Shown piece after piece: positions 32,901-44,921 of a DNA stretch of 64,000 nucleotides. A program made the position numbers and the translations under genes. The stretch's first letter is position 1. Every line of letters begins with the position of its first letter. The DNA lies in contig NC_089860.1 of the NCBI RefSeq assembly GCF_036373705.1, forward strand, positions 37,850,921 through 37,914,920, given 5' to 3'. This DNA comes from Amia ocellicauda (Eukaryota > Chordata > Actinopteri > Amiiformes > Amiidae). Below the pieces are notes generated by a model. It had not been told where the DNA came from and did no database searches. It saw only the letters and a list, made by a program, of their open reading frames with translations.

Positions 32901-34694
32901 ACCGGCGTTTGCTTGACTTGAAAATAATGAGTGCTGCGGCTGTGATTCAGCGCGTGAGTCAGAGCTACTCCAGGTTACATGTGTTTGTCAGATGGTGACC
33001 ATAATCTTTCAGTTGACCCGGCTCTGGGAAACTGGCTGTTCCACTGAAGTGCTGTTACTGAAATGCGGCTCTTCCTGTCACAGCAGTTGAATATAGAAAT
33101 TTAAGTTAAATGTGCAGAGATCTGGAGTGCTCTGATCGCGCAGAACGCATTCACCCCCCGGAGGCTTCAGATGAGCTTCCTGGCAGCATAGGATTGTAAC
33201 AAACAGTGCTTTTCCAGACTAGTTTCTCTGTCACGGTTGAGATCCTGCTGGCAGTAGCTGCTCATTCATGAGTGCGATGGTTTCTCCTCCTCAGGCCGGC
33301 CGTACCGCGGGAAGCCCAGTGACATGTGGGCCCTGGGCGTGGTGCTTTTCACGATGCTGTACGGCCAGTTTCCCTTCTACGACAGCATCCCTCAGGAGCT
33401 CTTCCGGAAGATTAAAGCTGCCGAATACACCATCCCCGAGTACGTGCGCTGCTCGGCCCTCTTCATGGGGTTGTTGTTGGCCTTTGTTTTATTGTCTTCT
33501 CTCTGTTAGTGCGTTTGTCTCCAGAGCCAATTCAAGCAAACCAACGCCACGATCTTAATATTGGTTATTAAAAGTTCCACTCTGTGCGTCCTCCTCAGGG
33601 ACGGGCGGGTGTCGGACAACACTGTGTGTCTCATTCGCAAGCTGCTGGTGCTCGACCCCCAGCAGAGACTGACGGCGGCCGAGGTCCGGGAGTCTCTCAG
33701 CAGCATCATTGCATCATGGTGAGTCTCGCTGGGGCCCCGGGCTGTGGGCAGCGCCCACTGAGGAGGATTAGATGTTATAGTTTTGTGTGTGTGTTTATTT
33801 TTTTTGTACCGAGAGGTAATAAGTGACAGTAATGGCTGCACACTCACCAGATCTCAGTTCTAAAGTCTCGTTTCATCACATGTAGCTCACAGGTAAAGTG
33901 GAAAACCTGCCCTTGATCACCACCATTGTACACAACACACACACGGCAGCAGAGCACTGTGTCGCACGAGCTTCAGGTCGCAGCCGCCACGTCCCTGCAG
34001 TAACGCGCTGAATACAATCTCTACTGAAGTGCGTTTAAAGGAAGCCGTTGCTTACACTGCAGATAGTTTAAGGTTTATTTGATGCACCCTGTCTCTCCCG
34101 CTCTGACCCGGTGTCTGCTGTGTTGCAGGCAGTCCATGTCTTCTCTCAGTGGTCCACTACAGGTCGTGCCTGACATCGACGACCAGGTCAACCACCCCGA
34201 ACATCTCCAGGAGGTAAGGACGGAGCTTCGGGGTTTACCCGGAGCCCCTGCTCTGGGGTTGTGTGTTGAATGGGGATGTGAGGGTTTGTTCCACCATGCG
34301 GTGAACAGATGTGAGTAAATTGTATTTAATTTAGTTTATTATTCTTCAAAGGGAATTTTGCTTTTCTTTCACTTCAGAGCTCAGTACGCAAGGTGAGTGT
34401 TTAGGTGTAGTAGCATGTTTATTTAACAAAGCAAGTACGAATGTGCTGAGAGCCTGTGCCCGTGTCGCCCTGCAGGCCAAGGTGATGGAGGAGTCCTCGC
34501 AGTACGAGTTCGAGAACTACATGCGGCAGCAGCTGATCCTGGCCGAGGAGAAGAACACTATCCACGAAGCCAAGAGTTTCCTCCACAAGCGCCAGTTCGG
34601 CAGCATCCCCCCGGTGCGGCGCCTGGGCCACGATGCACAGCCTGTCAGCCCCCTGGACGCCGCACTCCTCGCCCAGCGCTTCCTGCGGAAGTGA
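26791..34694 (+). CDS. STK40: STK40 (SgK495) pseudokinase, 10 coding exons
   Basis: Exons 26791-26908, 27542-27627, 27701-27844, 28635-28859, 29061-29113, 32243-32358, 33295-33439, 33599-33718, 34129-34213 and 34476-34694 sum to 1311 nt, encoding 436 aa (human 435). All phases match. The kinase-like fold runs from about residue 35 to 335. The glycine loop is degenerate (ILGPRLGNSPVPS), the beta3 Lys is K68 (FYQLKIL), the catalytic loop is HRDLKLGN (196-203), and the DFG motif is replaced by NFC at 217-219, so the metal-binding Asp is missing, as in the human protein. This fits a Tribbles-related pseudokinase. After the fold, PLQVVPDIDD (345-354) matches the VP-type motif by which STK40 binds the ubiquitin ligase COP1. 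Expected role: an adaptor bringing substrates to COP1, affecting metabolism, differentiation and NF-kB/p53 signalling. Confidence 0.97.
26909..27541 (+). other. STK40 intron between coding exons 1 and 2
   Basis: 633 bp. No element recognised. Confidence 0.75.
27542..27627 (+). CDS. STK40: STK40 coding exon 2
   Basis: Encodes PRLGNSPVPSIVQCLARKDG and TDDFYQLK, including the beta3 Lys. Acceptor TCTCAG, donor GTGAGT. Confidence 0.96.
27701..27844 (+). CDS. STK40: STK40 coding exon 3
   Basis: 48 codons: ILTLEERADKAVETQEERQG through DGVVHHHGLFQ. The acceptor is the unusual TTGAAG; the intron before it is only 73 bp. Confidence 0.95.
27845..28634 (+). other. STK40 intron between coding exons 3 and 4
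   Basis: 790 bp, carrying the long hairpin at 28033-28102. The remainder shows no recognised element. Confidence 0.8.
28033..28102. repeat. Near-perfect inverted repeat, 32-bp arms and 6-nt loop
   Basis: Arm 28033-28064 pairs with 28071-28102, with a single A/C mismatch in 32 positions and loop CATTCT. The stem contains TGAAGACCATGAGGC. On the sense strand it lies inside the STK40 pre-mRNA. Confidence 0.93.
28635..28859 (+). CDS. STK40: STK40 coding exon 4
   Basis: 75 codons: DRAYEIIEDHEANKIRKMKK, then RICLVLDCLCAHDFSDKTAD, then the block around VIFYDVVRVVEALHK. Acceptor CCTCAG, donor GTATTG. Confidence 0.96.
29061..29113 (+). CDS. STK40: STK40 coding exon 5 (catalytic-loop exon)
   Basis: 53 nt: KNIVHRDLKLGNMVLNK plus a split Arg. 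Acceptor TCTGCAG, donor GTAGGG. Carries the HRD motif. Confidence 0.96.
29114..32242 (+). other. STK40 intron between coding exons 5 and 6
   Basis: 3.1 kb, the largest intron within the coding part. No exon, transposon or clear repeat was recognised; short G and C runs occur at about 30180 and 30710. Confidence 0.7.
32243..32358 (+). CDS. STK40: STK40 coding exon 6
   Basis: Encodes THRITITNFCLGKHLVSEDD through GSPAYISPDVLS. It holds the NFC that stands in for DFG. Donor GTGAGA. Confidence 0.96.
32359..33294 (+). other. STK40 intron between coding exons 6 and 7
   Basis: 936 bp. Nothing recognised. Confidence 0.75.
33295..33439 (+). CDS. STK40: STK40 coding exon 7
   Basis: Encodes RPYRGKPSDMWALGVVLFTM, LYGQFPFYDSIPQELFRKIK and AAEYTIP. 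The donor is GTACGT at 33440, chosen because it keeps the family sequence IPEDGRVS across the junction. Confidence 0.95.
33599..33718 (+). CDS. STK40: STK40 coding exon 8
   Basis: Encodes DGRVSDNTVCLIRKLLVLDP and QQRLTAAEVRESLSSIIAS, ending with TG of a split Trp. Donor GTGAGT. Confidence 0.96.
33719..34128 (+). other. STK40 intron between coding exons 8 and 9
   Basis: 410 bp with a short GT and T-rich stretch at about 33785-33805. Nothing else recognised. Confidence 0.75.
34129..34213 (+). CDS. STK40: STK40 coding exon 9 (COP1-motif exon)
   Basis: Encodes QSMSSLSGPLQVVPDIDDQV and NHPEHLQE. VVPDID is the probable COP1-binding segment. Donor GTAAGG. Confidence 0.95.
34476..34694 (+). CDS. 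STK40: STK40 coding exon 10
   Basis: Encodes AKVMEESSQYEFENYMRQQL to the end, LGHDAQPVSPLDAALLAQRF then LRK, with TGA at 34692-34694. Confidence 0.96.
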   Translation, partial: AKVMEESSQYEFENYMRQQLILAEEKNTIHEAKSFLHKRQFGSIPPVRRLGHDAQPVSPLDAALLAQRFLRK

Positions 34695-35029
34695 GCCTCG
34701 GCCGGCGGTGCCGGCGCTGTGCCCGCGGGTCGGCCCATCGGAGCAATAGAGTCATGTAGCAGTCCACCCCCGCTCTATTGAGGATCCCTGGGGCCGCCGG
34801 CGCCCGTGGAGTACGGTCTGCTCTTTTAATTGAAATGATCTAGATTAATTCTCTAATTGTGACTGTAAATCTACCTCTCTTCATCTTTTAATAATGATCC
34901 GGTCCTCAGGACTCGGCTCGCGAGACGGCGACGTCGGCAAAGCATTATCTTCGGTGCGTCTGGTAGTATGGAGTCTCACTGACCGCAGCTCTCCGTATGA
35001 TCTGAATAAGCTTATTTTCCTTTTTCTAC

Positions 35030-35035
35030 AATAAA
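35030..35035 (+). other. STK40 poly(A) signal candidate
   Basis: AATAAA 336 bp after the stop, followed by a T/GT-rich stretch (TTGTTTTGGGTTGCGTGTTG). This would make a short 3' UTR; a longer alternative is possible. Confidence 0.55.
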
Positions 35036-35448
35036 GGTAGCATTGTTTTGGGTTGCGTGTTGTTTCTGGTCTTTTGGCAAGCCGCGTTTTAAAGACGCTA
35101 AGTATGGTGACGTAAAACCACCGTCCCACCCTGCGTGAGATCTGTAAAAGCACGGAACCGCTGTAGTCCTGTGCATCTGTGCAGAAACATCACGGGCTGC
35201 AGCGATGCAGAGCTGTTCAGTCAGGCCATGATTCTGTTCGGCTATGAAATCATGTCACGTGACCGCTTCCTGTAGCAGTGGACACGCATGTCTGTGTGCA
35301 AATATATAACAAACGTGTTGATTTAGGCAACCAACCTGATCTGGGGTTAATGGAGCCTCTTTAAAATGCCCGTTTGCCAAGGCAAGTGACCATTAGCTTC
35401 TCCTCTTTGTGTCGATTCACTTGTTAGTTTTTTCAAAGCTATACATAT

Positions 35449-35494
35449 AAGTATGTGTATATGTATGTATGTATGTATGTATGTATATGTGTGT

Positions 35495-35529
<35 letters not shown>

Positions 35530-35546
35530 GTATGTGTATCTATAGA
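35449..35546. repeat. GTAT and AT microsatellite
   Basis: (GTAT)n followed by GTGT and an (AT)n tract of about 24 bp. Confidence 0.9.
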
Positions 35547-36202
35547 TTTTAATCTATTTATACATGTATATAAATATGTATGTGTGTATCATTGTGGTAC
35601 AAATATAATATATAAATGTGAAAACCAATCTACAGACTAGGGTAATTAGGCTGCAGCATCTATAGCTCGTGTCCATGATGGGTAAGAGATTGCATCGGGG
35701 GGGGCGTTTTTGCGAGGCAGCGCCTCTCCTGTGTTTCACCAGCGGAGACTGACTGCGCAGGAAGCTTTCACTGCAGGACTGCCTGTGAATCCGGCCCACA
35801 GACCGAGACGGCCCCGTGCTCCGCACTGACCTGTCTGAGGCTTCGAATTCTGAAGCGGCTCTTCTAGGGCTTCAGACACGATTGATAAACGCTCTAAAAT
35901 CCTTAGATATATCAGATTGGAGAACACTAGCAAGTGACCAAGATCTGTTTTCCCATGTTGATGCCTTTCTTGCCAAGTGACATTGTATAGTGTTCCCTCC
36001 GCTGTGCAGAATATTGTTTTAATGTGGACCGGGGTCAGACAGGACCTGCTTGATTTTCTGCTTCCCTGCCGAGAATAGATTTATGAATTTGAAATGGTGC
36101 TTCTTGTAGTAACGCACACACATCTGGAGGCTGTCCTTGTGTTAGATGTCCCAGGGCTGTCAGCTCTTCCTTCCCAAAATATCTCCACAACTTCCCCCCA
36201 CC

Positions 36203-36470
36203 GATCAACAATCAAACCAGAGGAGCTTTTCCAGATCAGCAGGGACACACGCACCCAGGGACACAAATGGTAATTGGGCTTCAAGGCATTCAAGACAGAA
36301 AACAGGAGACACTTCTTCACACAGAGAGGCGTCACAATCTGAACAAACTCCCCAGCGACTCAAAATCAGACTGGATAGGATCCTTTGATCACTTAGTTAT
36401 TAATGGACACCAAACGAGCACGATGGGGCAAATGGCCTCCTCTCAATTGGACACTCTGATGTTCTAATCA
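36203..36470 (+). mobile_element. CR1-type LINE 3' fragment
   Basis: Same family as 2861-3166, from ATCAAACCAGAGGAGCTTTT to CCTCCTCTCAATTGGACACT. About 30 bp around the ATGTGGCTGAAGAGACA segment are deleted relative to that copy. Confidence 0.85.
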
Positions 36471-38379
36471 ATAACGCACTCCTGCAGCCCCAGTAAAGCC
36501 GTCGCTAGAAGAGCATCTGAGCTTCTTTCACCCTCGGATAAACGTAATTCAGACCCGACTAAGCTAAGGACAGAATAAATTAAACGGGCAGTGCTCTAGG
36601 TCTTACTTCAGAGGGTGTGATTTGTGTGAAACTGCGTACATACATTAAACTATTGGTTTATGTTTTAGTTTTATTTTCCCCATTTGGCTTTAAAATGTGC
36701 TTTTAATTCAGAAAAAGCCCTGACTGACATTGACGCAGAAGTGAATGACTAATCGTTATTGCAGTTTGTTTTCTGTCCAGTTTGTGAATTTTATTTACTC
36801 AAACCCCCCACCCCCCGGCTTGTATAATGTCCAGTGTGTCTCTAACCGCATCGTAACACATTGCTGTGATTGTTCTTGCTACCTTCAATAACCAAGATTT
36901 GTTTTCTGTTCCTTACAGTCGGTGACCACAGCTGTGGTTTGATTAAGCTACACTAATGACATTAGAATCCTGCATAGGTATATTTTTTTAAGTAAATATA
37001 GCACATTAGTTGGATTTATGAGATCTGTTTATGGCAATCAGATTAATATTATGTGGCACCATTTGTTGTCCTGAATAAATCTGCATCGTCGCTGCCGGCA
37101 CATCCCGAGCCGTGGTCCTGCAGAGCATCTCGGAGGTTTGAGTTTTCTTCTTCAGTTGGAGACCTAGGCTTCCACAGTGACATTGTATGTAATTAACTTT
37201 ATAAAGACGTGGGGAATAAACCATCAAATGCATTCCCTGGGCTGCACATTCATCAGTATTGTAGTTATGGGTATGATTCCGGACTGTCAAAGGAGAACAG
37301 ATGTTAGAAGCCCATTGTGATTAGGCCTGGTCTGTTGGTGCGTTCATTTCTCCTCTTCCTGCCTGCCTTCAGAGTCATGTTTAGCTTCGATAATTCATGC
37401 CAATGTCTCGATTTGCATAATGGGGTATGATAACTAATCACACTTTCACCAGTAACCCCTAATAATGAATAACCCTTTCCATCAGAAGAGCAATCGGACC
37501 TGTCTGTGCAGACCGATGAACTCGTCTGTCCCTGTGAGGGAATGAGACCCACAGAGCTGGCCTTGTGCGCCGGGGAGCTTCGTTTCACAGTTTTCATCAA
37601 ACTTCAAATACCTGCGCATTTAAAGCCAAGTAGGCGAGCCTAGCTACGAATGTCATTGTGCAAAAGAAGTGTCCTGTCCCGTCTACTGCCACCCCCCCAG
37701 GGTGAAGACCGCCCTTCACAGGCTGGACACGACGATTATGGACTCTGCCCCTCGTCATCCAGATTGTTACCTCAAGGGTTTGTGAAACTTGAAGGATGCA
37801 GATGTCCGGCACTGTAAACCTTGTCAGCGTGACGCTGGTGTTGAGGTGTGTGCAGTGCATGCTGTCCCTCGGCACGCTGCGCTCGGGAGGCGGCCAGTGC
37901 CGCCGTTGTTCAGGAATAAAGGAAAGGGACTCTTGTGACTCTGAGCGCAGCTGCGCGTCTCTGATCTGCCCGGCACTCGTCGAAACTGGAAAAGGATTGT
38001 GTCGGAAGAGCAGACGTGGGGAAGAGGTTGTAAAGCAGAGGCTGTCTGTGTGAGCTGCTTTTCTGGGCAAGTAGACAAGGAGATGGTCGTTTAGATAATG
38101 ACTATATAGAGATGAAAAACAAATTTGTATAAAAGACATATTTTTGTACTTCATCAAACCTCTACATGCATGTCAGCAATAAAGAGTTTCATATGGAACC
38201 CTGGTGTTCTTGCATATTTATTTTTTAAAGCCTTTAAATTGACTTTGACCAAGTTTCCCAAACCCAGGTGAGTGTTTGAATAGGTTTCTCTCAGTGGTTT
38301 ATTTATTTGTTATAAATCCATGACACACATTTTAAAATAGACAAATGTTCTGAATTAATTTTGGTGCCATACAGTAGAT

Positions 38380-38980
38380 TTCAGAAGTATTTGCCCCTCA
38401 AGGCCATATTTTTAAAGTAATTAATATTTAATTTGGATTCTCTGCCTTTGATTAACACTCAACACCTTGCATGTGCAGAATATACATGTTTTATTGTGAA
38501 GCCAAACTTAATTAAACCTAAAAAACTGTTGTGTTCACTGCGGAAGTATTCCAGTCAGTACCTGGTAGATCCACTGCTGGCCTGTGTATTTGGGTCTGTC
38601 TCACCGCCTCTGCACATCTGGTTGGAGGGGCACAGTTGGTTCAGGGCAGCGTTCAGGTCTTGCCAAAGAAGCTTGGTGGGATGGAGGTCTGGGCTTTGAC
38701 TGGGCTGTCCTGGGACTCGACTGCATGTTTAGGATCATCGTCCTGCTGAAAGGTCAACCTCTGCCCCAGTCCAAGGCTCCTGCAGACCTTTTCCACATCT
38801 TTGCTGTGTCTTCCACGTGCCTTATGGCAAAATCCAAATGGGATGTGGTGTGACATATTTTGGAAATGGCTTCTTACATACGGCGCAGCTTTGTGGCGCA
38901 CCAGGGTAATAGTACACGGTTTCTCCCATCCTGGCTGTGGGACTCTGTAGCTCCTTCAGAGTTACCTTTGGCTTCTGTGA
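38380..38980 (-). pseudogene. Decayed Tc1-like transposase
   Basis: On the minus strand, GLGQRLTFQQDDDPKHAVES matches the catalytic FQQDNDPKH region of Tc1 transposases. Further on come sequences matching the SQSPDLNP region in another frame, so frameshifts are present. Neighbouring + strand text such as GTAGATTTCAGAAGTATTTG at the left edge resembles a Tc1 end. Confidence 0.75.
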
Positions 38981-39717
38981 CCACTGCCTGGTCGCTCAGT
39001 TTCGGTGGTTCATTTTTTCCCCTATAGTGAATGTTTTCCAAGTCAGTATCTCCTCACAAGCCGATCTTAACAGTCTTGGTATTTGAAAGCCCTTAGTTTC
39101 TAGTTTCCAGTGATCTAAAAACATAAAACAATGTTTCTGGCTATACTAATGCCAGTGTTATGAATGGGTATATTTGACCCCGCGGGCAGGTTGAAAACGG
39201 GGCTGAGTGTAAACAGATGAATATGTCTCTGATGGTCCTGTGCTTGTCCTCGGAGGTCATGTGCTGTCTGCAGCCCCAGCAGAGCTCTGCAATGCTGAAA
39301 GACCTGACCTTGGGGGTGCGTTGGATGCCCTACCATGTATGGAGGGAATGGCATCACCACAGCAGGGTTATTTACATACAAAGAGCCCAGTTACACAGAC
39401 CCCAAGAACCACAAAACTATTCTGGACAGAATGTGGGAATTCCTGGAGCGAATGCCAACTCCCGTCTGCTGTTTGCGATATCTGTATTGTCTCAAACTCC
39501 CTGCTGGCTCCACCTGCTGGCCTTGTTTCAGCAAAGCTCTGGCTATGCAGTCCCTGCAGCCGGGATTGCTCACTTGCTGATGAAGCTGCTCTACTGACAA
39601 GCTGAAGGATGCCGGTGACTTCTGGTATGGCTTTCAAACCCACAGATTGCAATCTTATAGACCCAGAGATGAAGAAAGGACTTACACTCCCTTTGCCGCA
39701 GAACTAGGAACACATGT

Positions 39718-39755
39718 GTGCGTGCACACACACACAGACACACACACACACAACA
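39718..39755. repeat. CA microsatellite
   Basis: (CA)n with one interruption. Confidence 0.85.
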
Positions 39756-41999
39756 GCACTGTTACTTGTGCTCAAGAACATATACAAGACTGATACAACA
39801 GCTGTGGACTGGAATACATGAGTCAATGAACTGAAGTCACCCCATTACAGCGGGCAAAGCATTTGTCACTGATAATAAGGTCTTCCTCTCCCCTCCAGAG
39901 CCATGAGAGTCTGTGCTAATATTAACATCCTACGTTCGACATCTACTGCACCACGGTGAGAATGAACTACCTTTACCCAACCACCTCATTTGTAACACTT
40001 GCTACTGATGTGGGCGTTGTCTTTATTTCCCTAATACCTGCAGCTGCGCTTCCCCCCCCCATTGGCTCCAAGGGATTTAAGAGGATCTAGTTCTTCTACA
40101 GGAGGGGAACAGGTGTGGTTGTATATACTGGACACAGCAGGACAAACAGGGCCGGGGTGACTGGAGACCATAAGACCGGTGCTGTAAAGAGGTTAGGCTG
40201 CATGTTGAGACTGTGACACTATCGTGCCGTGTTTCTCTCTTTCGGCCTGTGTGTTGGTTGAGTAGGATGTTGTTTTAGTGGCTGGGCCGGGTCTGTGCTG
40301 AACTGTCACTGGTCTATGTTGAGACCTTAGCCAGACAGCGAAGACTGACCTCAAGCACCTGGCCGCAGTAGGCTGGTGTTTCTGGCACCTTCAGTCTCTG
40401 TGAATCAGTAGATGCTTTTGTCACACAGCTGTATGAGTGCAGAGGGCATCAGAGTTTAAGAAGACGCATCTCAAAAGCTGCGAATGCAAAGTGAATGCGC
40501 TCTCAAGGTTGTTGTGAGGAAAATAGTTACATTTCCTGCACATATTTTAGGTATTAAGTGAGGAATATGAAAATCTGTGAAAACCACTGCAGTGGCTCAC
40601 CTGGTGGGTTTACCTTTAGTCAGTGACTCAGTTCCAGAGGGATACAGTGTATCTTCCAAAGTGTGCCACAGCAACACATACAGTGCACTCAGGACGCATT
40701 CCTCTGGGTGTCGTTCAGGTGAGTGAAACGACTGCGGAGACAGTATCTGCTCTCTGTGGCGGAGAGCTCAGAGGTCCGGTATGGCAGAGACTGACTGACA
40801 GACAACTAGATGGGCTGCATTCTTCACGAGTGGCTCTAACAAAAGGTTTGACGAGAGGGCCGGAGTCAGTCATGCTGGTATGCAGCGAGTGAATCATCAT
40901 TCAGGTTCTCTGGCATGCTGTCCCTCGTGGCAGAGCCCTCGAAACTCTTCACACCGATAAAGGAAGACAAGAGCAAAGGCAGAAGGAAAAATGTGGTTCA
41001 AACTAATCCTAAAATACTGGTTTGTAATTGCACTGCTCTTCCACTTTGTTGACTAATTGATATGCTATGCCTGTTTTATATATTATTTGTGTTACATGTT
41101 ATTTACTGTTAGTAAATTGAATGCAATTCTAAAAGATGTTTAAACTATTGTCAGAGATTAGTTTACTACCCCTGAACACAGCCCTGAGGCTGCTGATGCT
41201 GGTCAGTCCCTGACAAATCCATATTGTACAGAAAAACAAATGAACACATGTTTGCATTAAGCAAAAGTGTTTGCATTTAGTTCCTGCAAAAAGGGTAATC
41301 TCTTGTGCTTTTAATGTGTGATCTAGAATGTTCTTCTTGACAATTATTTGAAGGTCACAGATCAATGATTCCCAATTTGTATCATGGGAACCAAATACTG
41401 TACATAGAGGAGTTATATGTATCTCCCTGCCACCAACTACTGAACTGCTGCAAATGAAACAGGTAGTGAGGAGATCATGTCAAAGTAAGTCCAGAGGAAC
41501 AGATCCAGTGAGTGATGCTGCTGAGCATTTCCTGAAAGACACTCCTCTGAAGAGACATGTCTTCAATTGCCACGGACATATCGAGTGCTCTTAGTTTTGG
41601 ACTGGCTGTCGTGGTACTTTCCTGAAGATCATCCCCAGCTGTGCCTCCGTGTAGCTCCGACTGCAGTGGGATCAGCTTACCAGCCGGATTACAATGCAAA
41701 CCAAGAGCAAGATTCTGCAAACAGAAAAGTTAGGGTCTGTTCACTAAGCAACCGATCAAACCGGTTATAGTTTAAATGGTTTATAGGGTAAGGCACAGTA
41801 CCCCTTTTTCACCCTAAATTAATACATACCCCATAATTACAACATCAGCAACACAATCCAGATAAAATAACACCCACATGAAAAAGAAAATTGTGCACAA
41901 TGAAACTCCAGCATTGCAAATTGAGCAAATGAGTAAATGAGCAAATTGGCCATGTGTCATTGCGCTGTTTCAGGGAGAAAAGCCCGGGACTGTTAATAT

Positions 42000-42005
42000 T
42001 ATTAA

Positions 42006-42041
<36 letters not shown>

Positions 42042-42690
42042 CATAATGTATTTATTAGCAGACACCCTTGTGCAGGATACAGTGCAATAATACAGTGCAG
42101 TTCAAGGCATAATACATGTAAGGAATTGTATATAACATATTCAAGTTAGGAATTAAGCTTTGTTCTGATATTATGTAGGCATACTGGTTATTTAACCGTC
42201 TGTAACCATGTAACGGCTGTATTATTTTAGCATTGTGCTGTTGCAAAAATAAACTGAAGAGAAACAAACTGGCTTTGTCTCCTGCGGAGAGTCTCCACTG
42301 TTGCTGAGAAGCGCTGACTGGGTGTCTGATTCACTGGGATCCGAAGGGTTGCTTCAGCTGAAGCTTTGTATCTTAACAATACATTTTACAAATTCACAGT
42401 TTACACAAGTGTATATGAGATGTACAGTAAACAATATTAAGGTCTTACATCCTAGACTGTAAAAGCTGATGAGTGCAAACAAGATGTCAAGTCACAGTCA
42501 AGGGCCGAGGGAGAGGGAGCATAGGGGAGATCCATATCAACAATACGAGTGCTGTCAATGCAGAGGCAAGAGTATGACAAACGTTGTATAAGTGCAATCT
42601 TACAGGAGAGTAAATTACTAAATTACAAGTAGAGTCTGAAACGATGCGTCTTGAGTAAGCGCCGGAAGGAGGTCAGGGACTTCAGTGGGA
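42000..42690 (-). mobile_element. L2-like LINE 3' end, possibly interrupted
   Basis: The (TTA)n tract at 42000-42041 and the tail motif GCAGACACCCTTGTGCAGGA are followed, after about 240 bp of unrelated sequence (42125-42365), by sequence matching the 14900-15220 copy, including GCGTCTTGAGTAAGCGCCGG, the codons of the LLKTH region on the minus strand. The intervening segment may be a later insertion. Confidence 0.65.
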
Positions 42691-43009
42691 AGTCAAAGAG
42701 CAGTCACAGAGCAGTCCCAGACTGTGGTTTGCATGTCCACATTTACACAAGAGAAGCTCAATCTCAGTAAATTCATGGACAGTCAGCGGCCATCTTGTAG
42801 CAGTGAAGCTGGTAAAAGCACAGAATCGTGTTATATTTAAGGCTGTGATATTTAAATCATCCAGGGTGTTCCCTGCCCCGTGCCAATTAATGAATTAGAT
42901 AAACAACTCAGGGTATGTATACTATTCATCTGTCCCACCTGGTCAATACAAATCAACACTGTCAACACTGGTAAGTGTCATGAGTTTGCATGCGTGTACG
43001 AGCGTACAG

Positions 43010-43460
43010 GGTGCATGTCCGCCGAATACAGCGTCCCGGCCGCTCCGGAGTGACCTCTCCGCACACGCGTTATCGCAGTTTCCGCAGCTGGGATTGCCCA
43101 TTCCTCCAATGGGAGTGCTAGGATTATGCAGCTCTGCGTAGAGCTGTGGCGGCCGGTCTGCTCTGTCACAGTGGGCGTGGCGGGCGCTTCACCTGCACGA
43201 CAGGTGACCGAGCAGCGAGACTCCGTCCACAGACGCCACTGCGCTGCGAGCGGCTGCACATCGCGTCTGAACCCAGGACAGCTCCAGACACAGGACATGC
43301 CATCAGCCCAGAGGACATGCCATTGACCACAGCGCTGCTGTGCGTGTGACATCGGCTTGCATTCTGTCAATCCAGGAAACTGGTCACATCTGTCCGATCG
43401 CTTTGATCGATCTGGTTGCACGTTGTTCCGCTGTTCTTCCTCTCGTCCTGCGCCAGAGCC
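43010..43460 (+). promoter_or_regulatory. Possible promoter/5' region of the unnamed right-hand gene
   Basis: CpG-richer than its flanks, with CCAATGGG at about 43107. TTCTTCCTCTCGTCCTGCGC followed by CAG just before the ATG looks like a splice acceptor, so the coding exon may be preceded by an untranslated exon. Low certainty. Confidence 0.35.
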
Positions 43461-43648
43461 ATGGCCAAGAAGAGCATCGCCAGGAAGAGTCTCAAAAACT
43501 TTTTTTCCAAGAGCGAGCAGAATCTAAATGAGCCCGAGGAGAAAGACAAAGGAGCACGGTCGTTTAAAAACTTATTCAAACAGGACCGCAGCAAGAAGAA
43601 GAAACACGACCAGCCATCCGAGCAACAGATAGAGAGCAGCGCTGCCAG
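43461..43648 (+). CDS. Unnamed gene, coding exon 1
   Basis: ATG in strong context (GCCATGG). Encodes MAKKSIARKSLKNFFSKSEQ through IESSAA plus AG of a split Arg. Donor GTGAGT. Confidence 0.8.
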
Positions 43649-44152
43649 GTGAGTGGCGGAGACGCACCTGTGCGCAGGTATGGGGGGCTGCCAGGTCATG
43701 TGTGGAGATGAAAATACATGTCTAAGGGTGTCAGTGAAACACACTTGCTAGGGTTATTTGCCCTCTCTGTGAAGTACCTCTCTGTGTCAAAGACCTGCAT
43801 CTGAGTGAGACCTGATCACAGCACAGCATGACTGTCAGATGCTCACACAGTCAGAAAGCATGCGGGTGCCACCCTTTTCTGATCACCATTTGCTTTTCTC
43901 ATTTGTGAGACGCTTTGAATTTGGCTAAAGGGACACTTTCCTGTTTGGTCAATAAGGTGACACACAATCTGTGAATTCAATGGATATGTCTTCTGCTGTA
44001 TTTGTGTGTTGAATATGGATGCATGCATAAAAACAGCCTAATAGATAGTGATGGCATGAACATAGTTTTATCTAGTACTGCTCTCTTATAGACATTTGCA
44101 AATTGTCTAGTTTTCCCACAGCCTTTGAAATTGTGTATTTAGTGCGTATGCA

Positions 44153-44195
<43 letters not shown>

Positions 44196-44849
44196 CCTAG
44201 TTGTGTTGTTGTTCTGTCTTCAGTAAGACTGCTCATTTTGATATGACAGCATGAGATCTTTCTCTGCTCATTTCTGTCAGTTGTATTATGTCCTTAAATT
44301 CGGAGTCTTTGAAACGACACATTTCGTGCAAAATCAGTTTTGTTCCCCTCGTCTGTTCATCTTAACGGTAATTCTGTTCTTAATTATACGCATGGGTAAG
44401 CATTTGTTTCCAGTCAATTACCTGCACAATTGCATCATGTCCTACTTCATGTATTAAAAACAGATGACAACACAAATGACAGAACTCGAAGAAATGTCGT
44501 CCAGATCAAATGCTGATTTTTATATTGAAAGTAAAAGGAATAATATGACAATCAAAACGGATGGATTGTTTTTAATGAAAGCATAAAGACCGTTCTTATA
44601 TCATGCTTCTACTCATCACAATGTACTCTGTGTATGATGTCTTTCACCACCACATATATTACATATCTAAGGATACACAAAGTATTGCTAATGATAAGTA
44701 TAGGCCTATATAGTTTACCATTCGACTCACACAGGTTCTATTATTAGGTAAATTATTTAGGTGACGCCTTAATCCAATATTGCATTTTTCTTGTTTTGTT
44801 TTTGCCCCTCAGACATTACCTTACAATGTACTGCACTGTGTCAGGTTAC

Positions 44850-44921
<72 letters not shown>

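Larger units (their letters stand above)
35060..43400. other. STK40 downstream intergenic region
   Basis: About 8.3 kb with no supported gene. It contains a GTAT/AT microsatellite (35449-35546), a CR1 fragment (36203-36470), a decayed Tc1 transposase (about 38380-38980), a CA repeat (39718-39755) and an L2-like LINE tail (42000-42690). The rest, including GC-moderate 37.0-38.2 kb and 39.1-42.0 kb, shows nothing I can name. EVA1B, the neighbour of STK40 in human as I recall, was not seen. Confidence 0.65.

Noticed and set aside
37597-38157. A 186-codon open frame on the minus strand downstream of STK40
   Set aside because: No recognised domain, no family resemblance, mixed composition, and other frames nearby are also open. 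Treated as chance.
39217-39652. Overlapping frames of about 90-126 codons on both strands
   Set aside because: No recognisable domain. The block may be an old repeat but I could not identify it.
35060-43400. Search for EVA1B, the neighbour of STK40 in human as I recall
   Set aside because: No frame resembles the EVA1 membrane segment or its conserved C-terminus.
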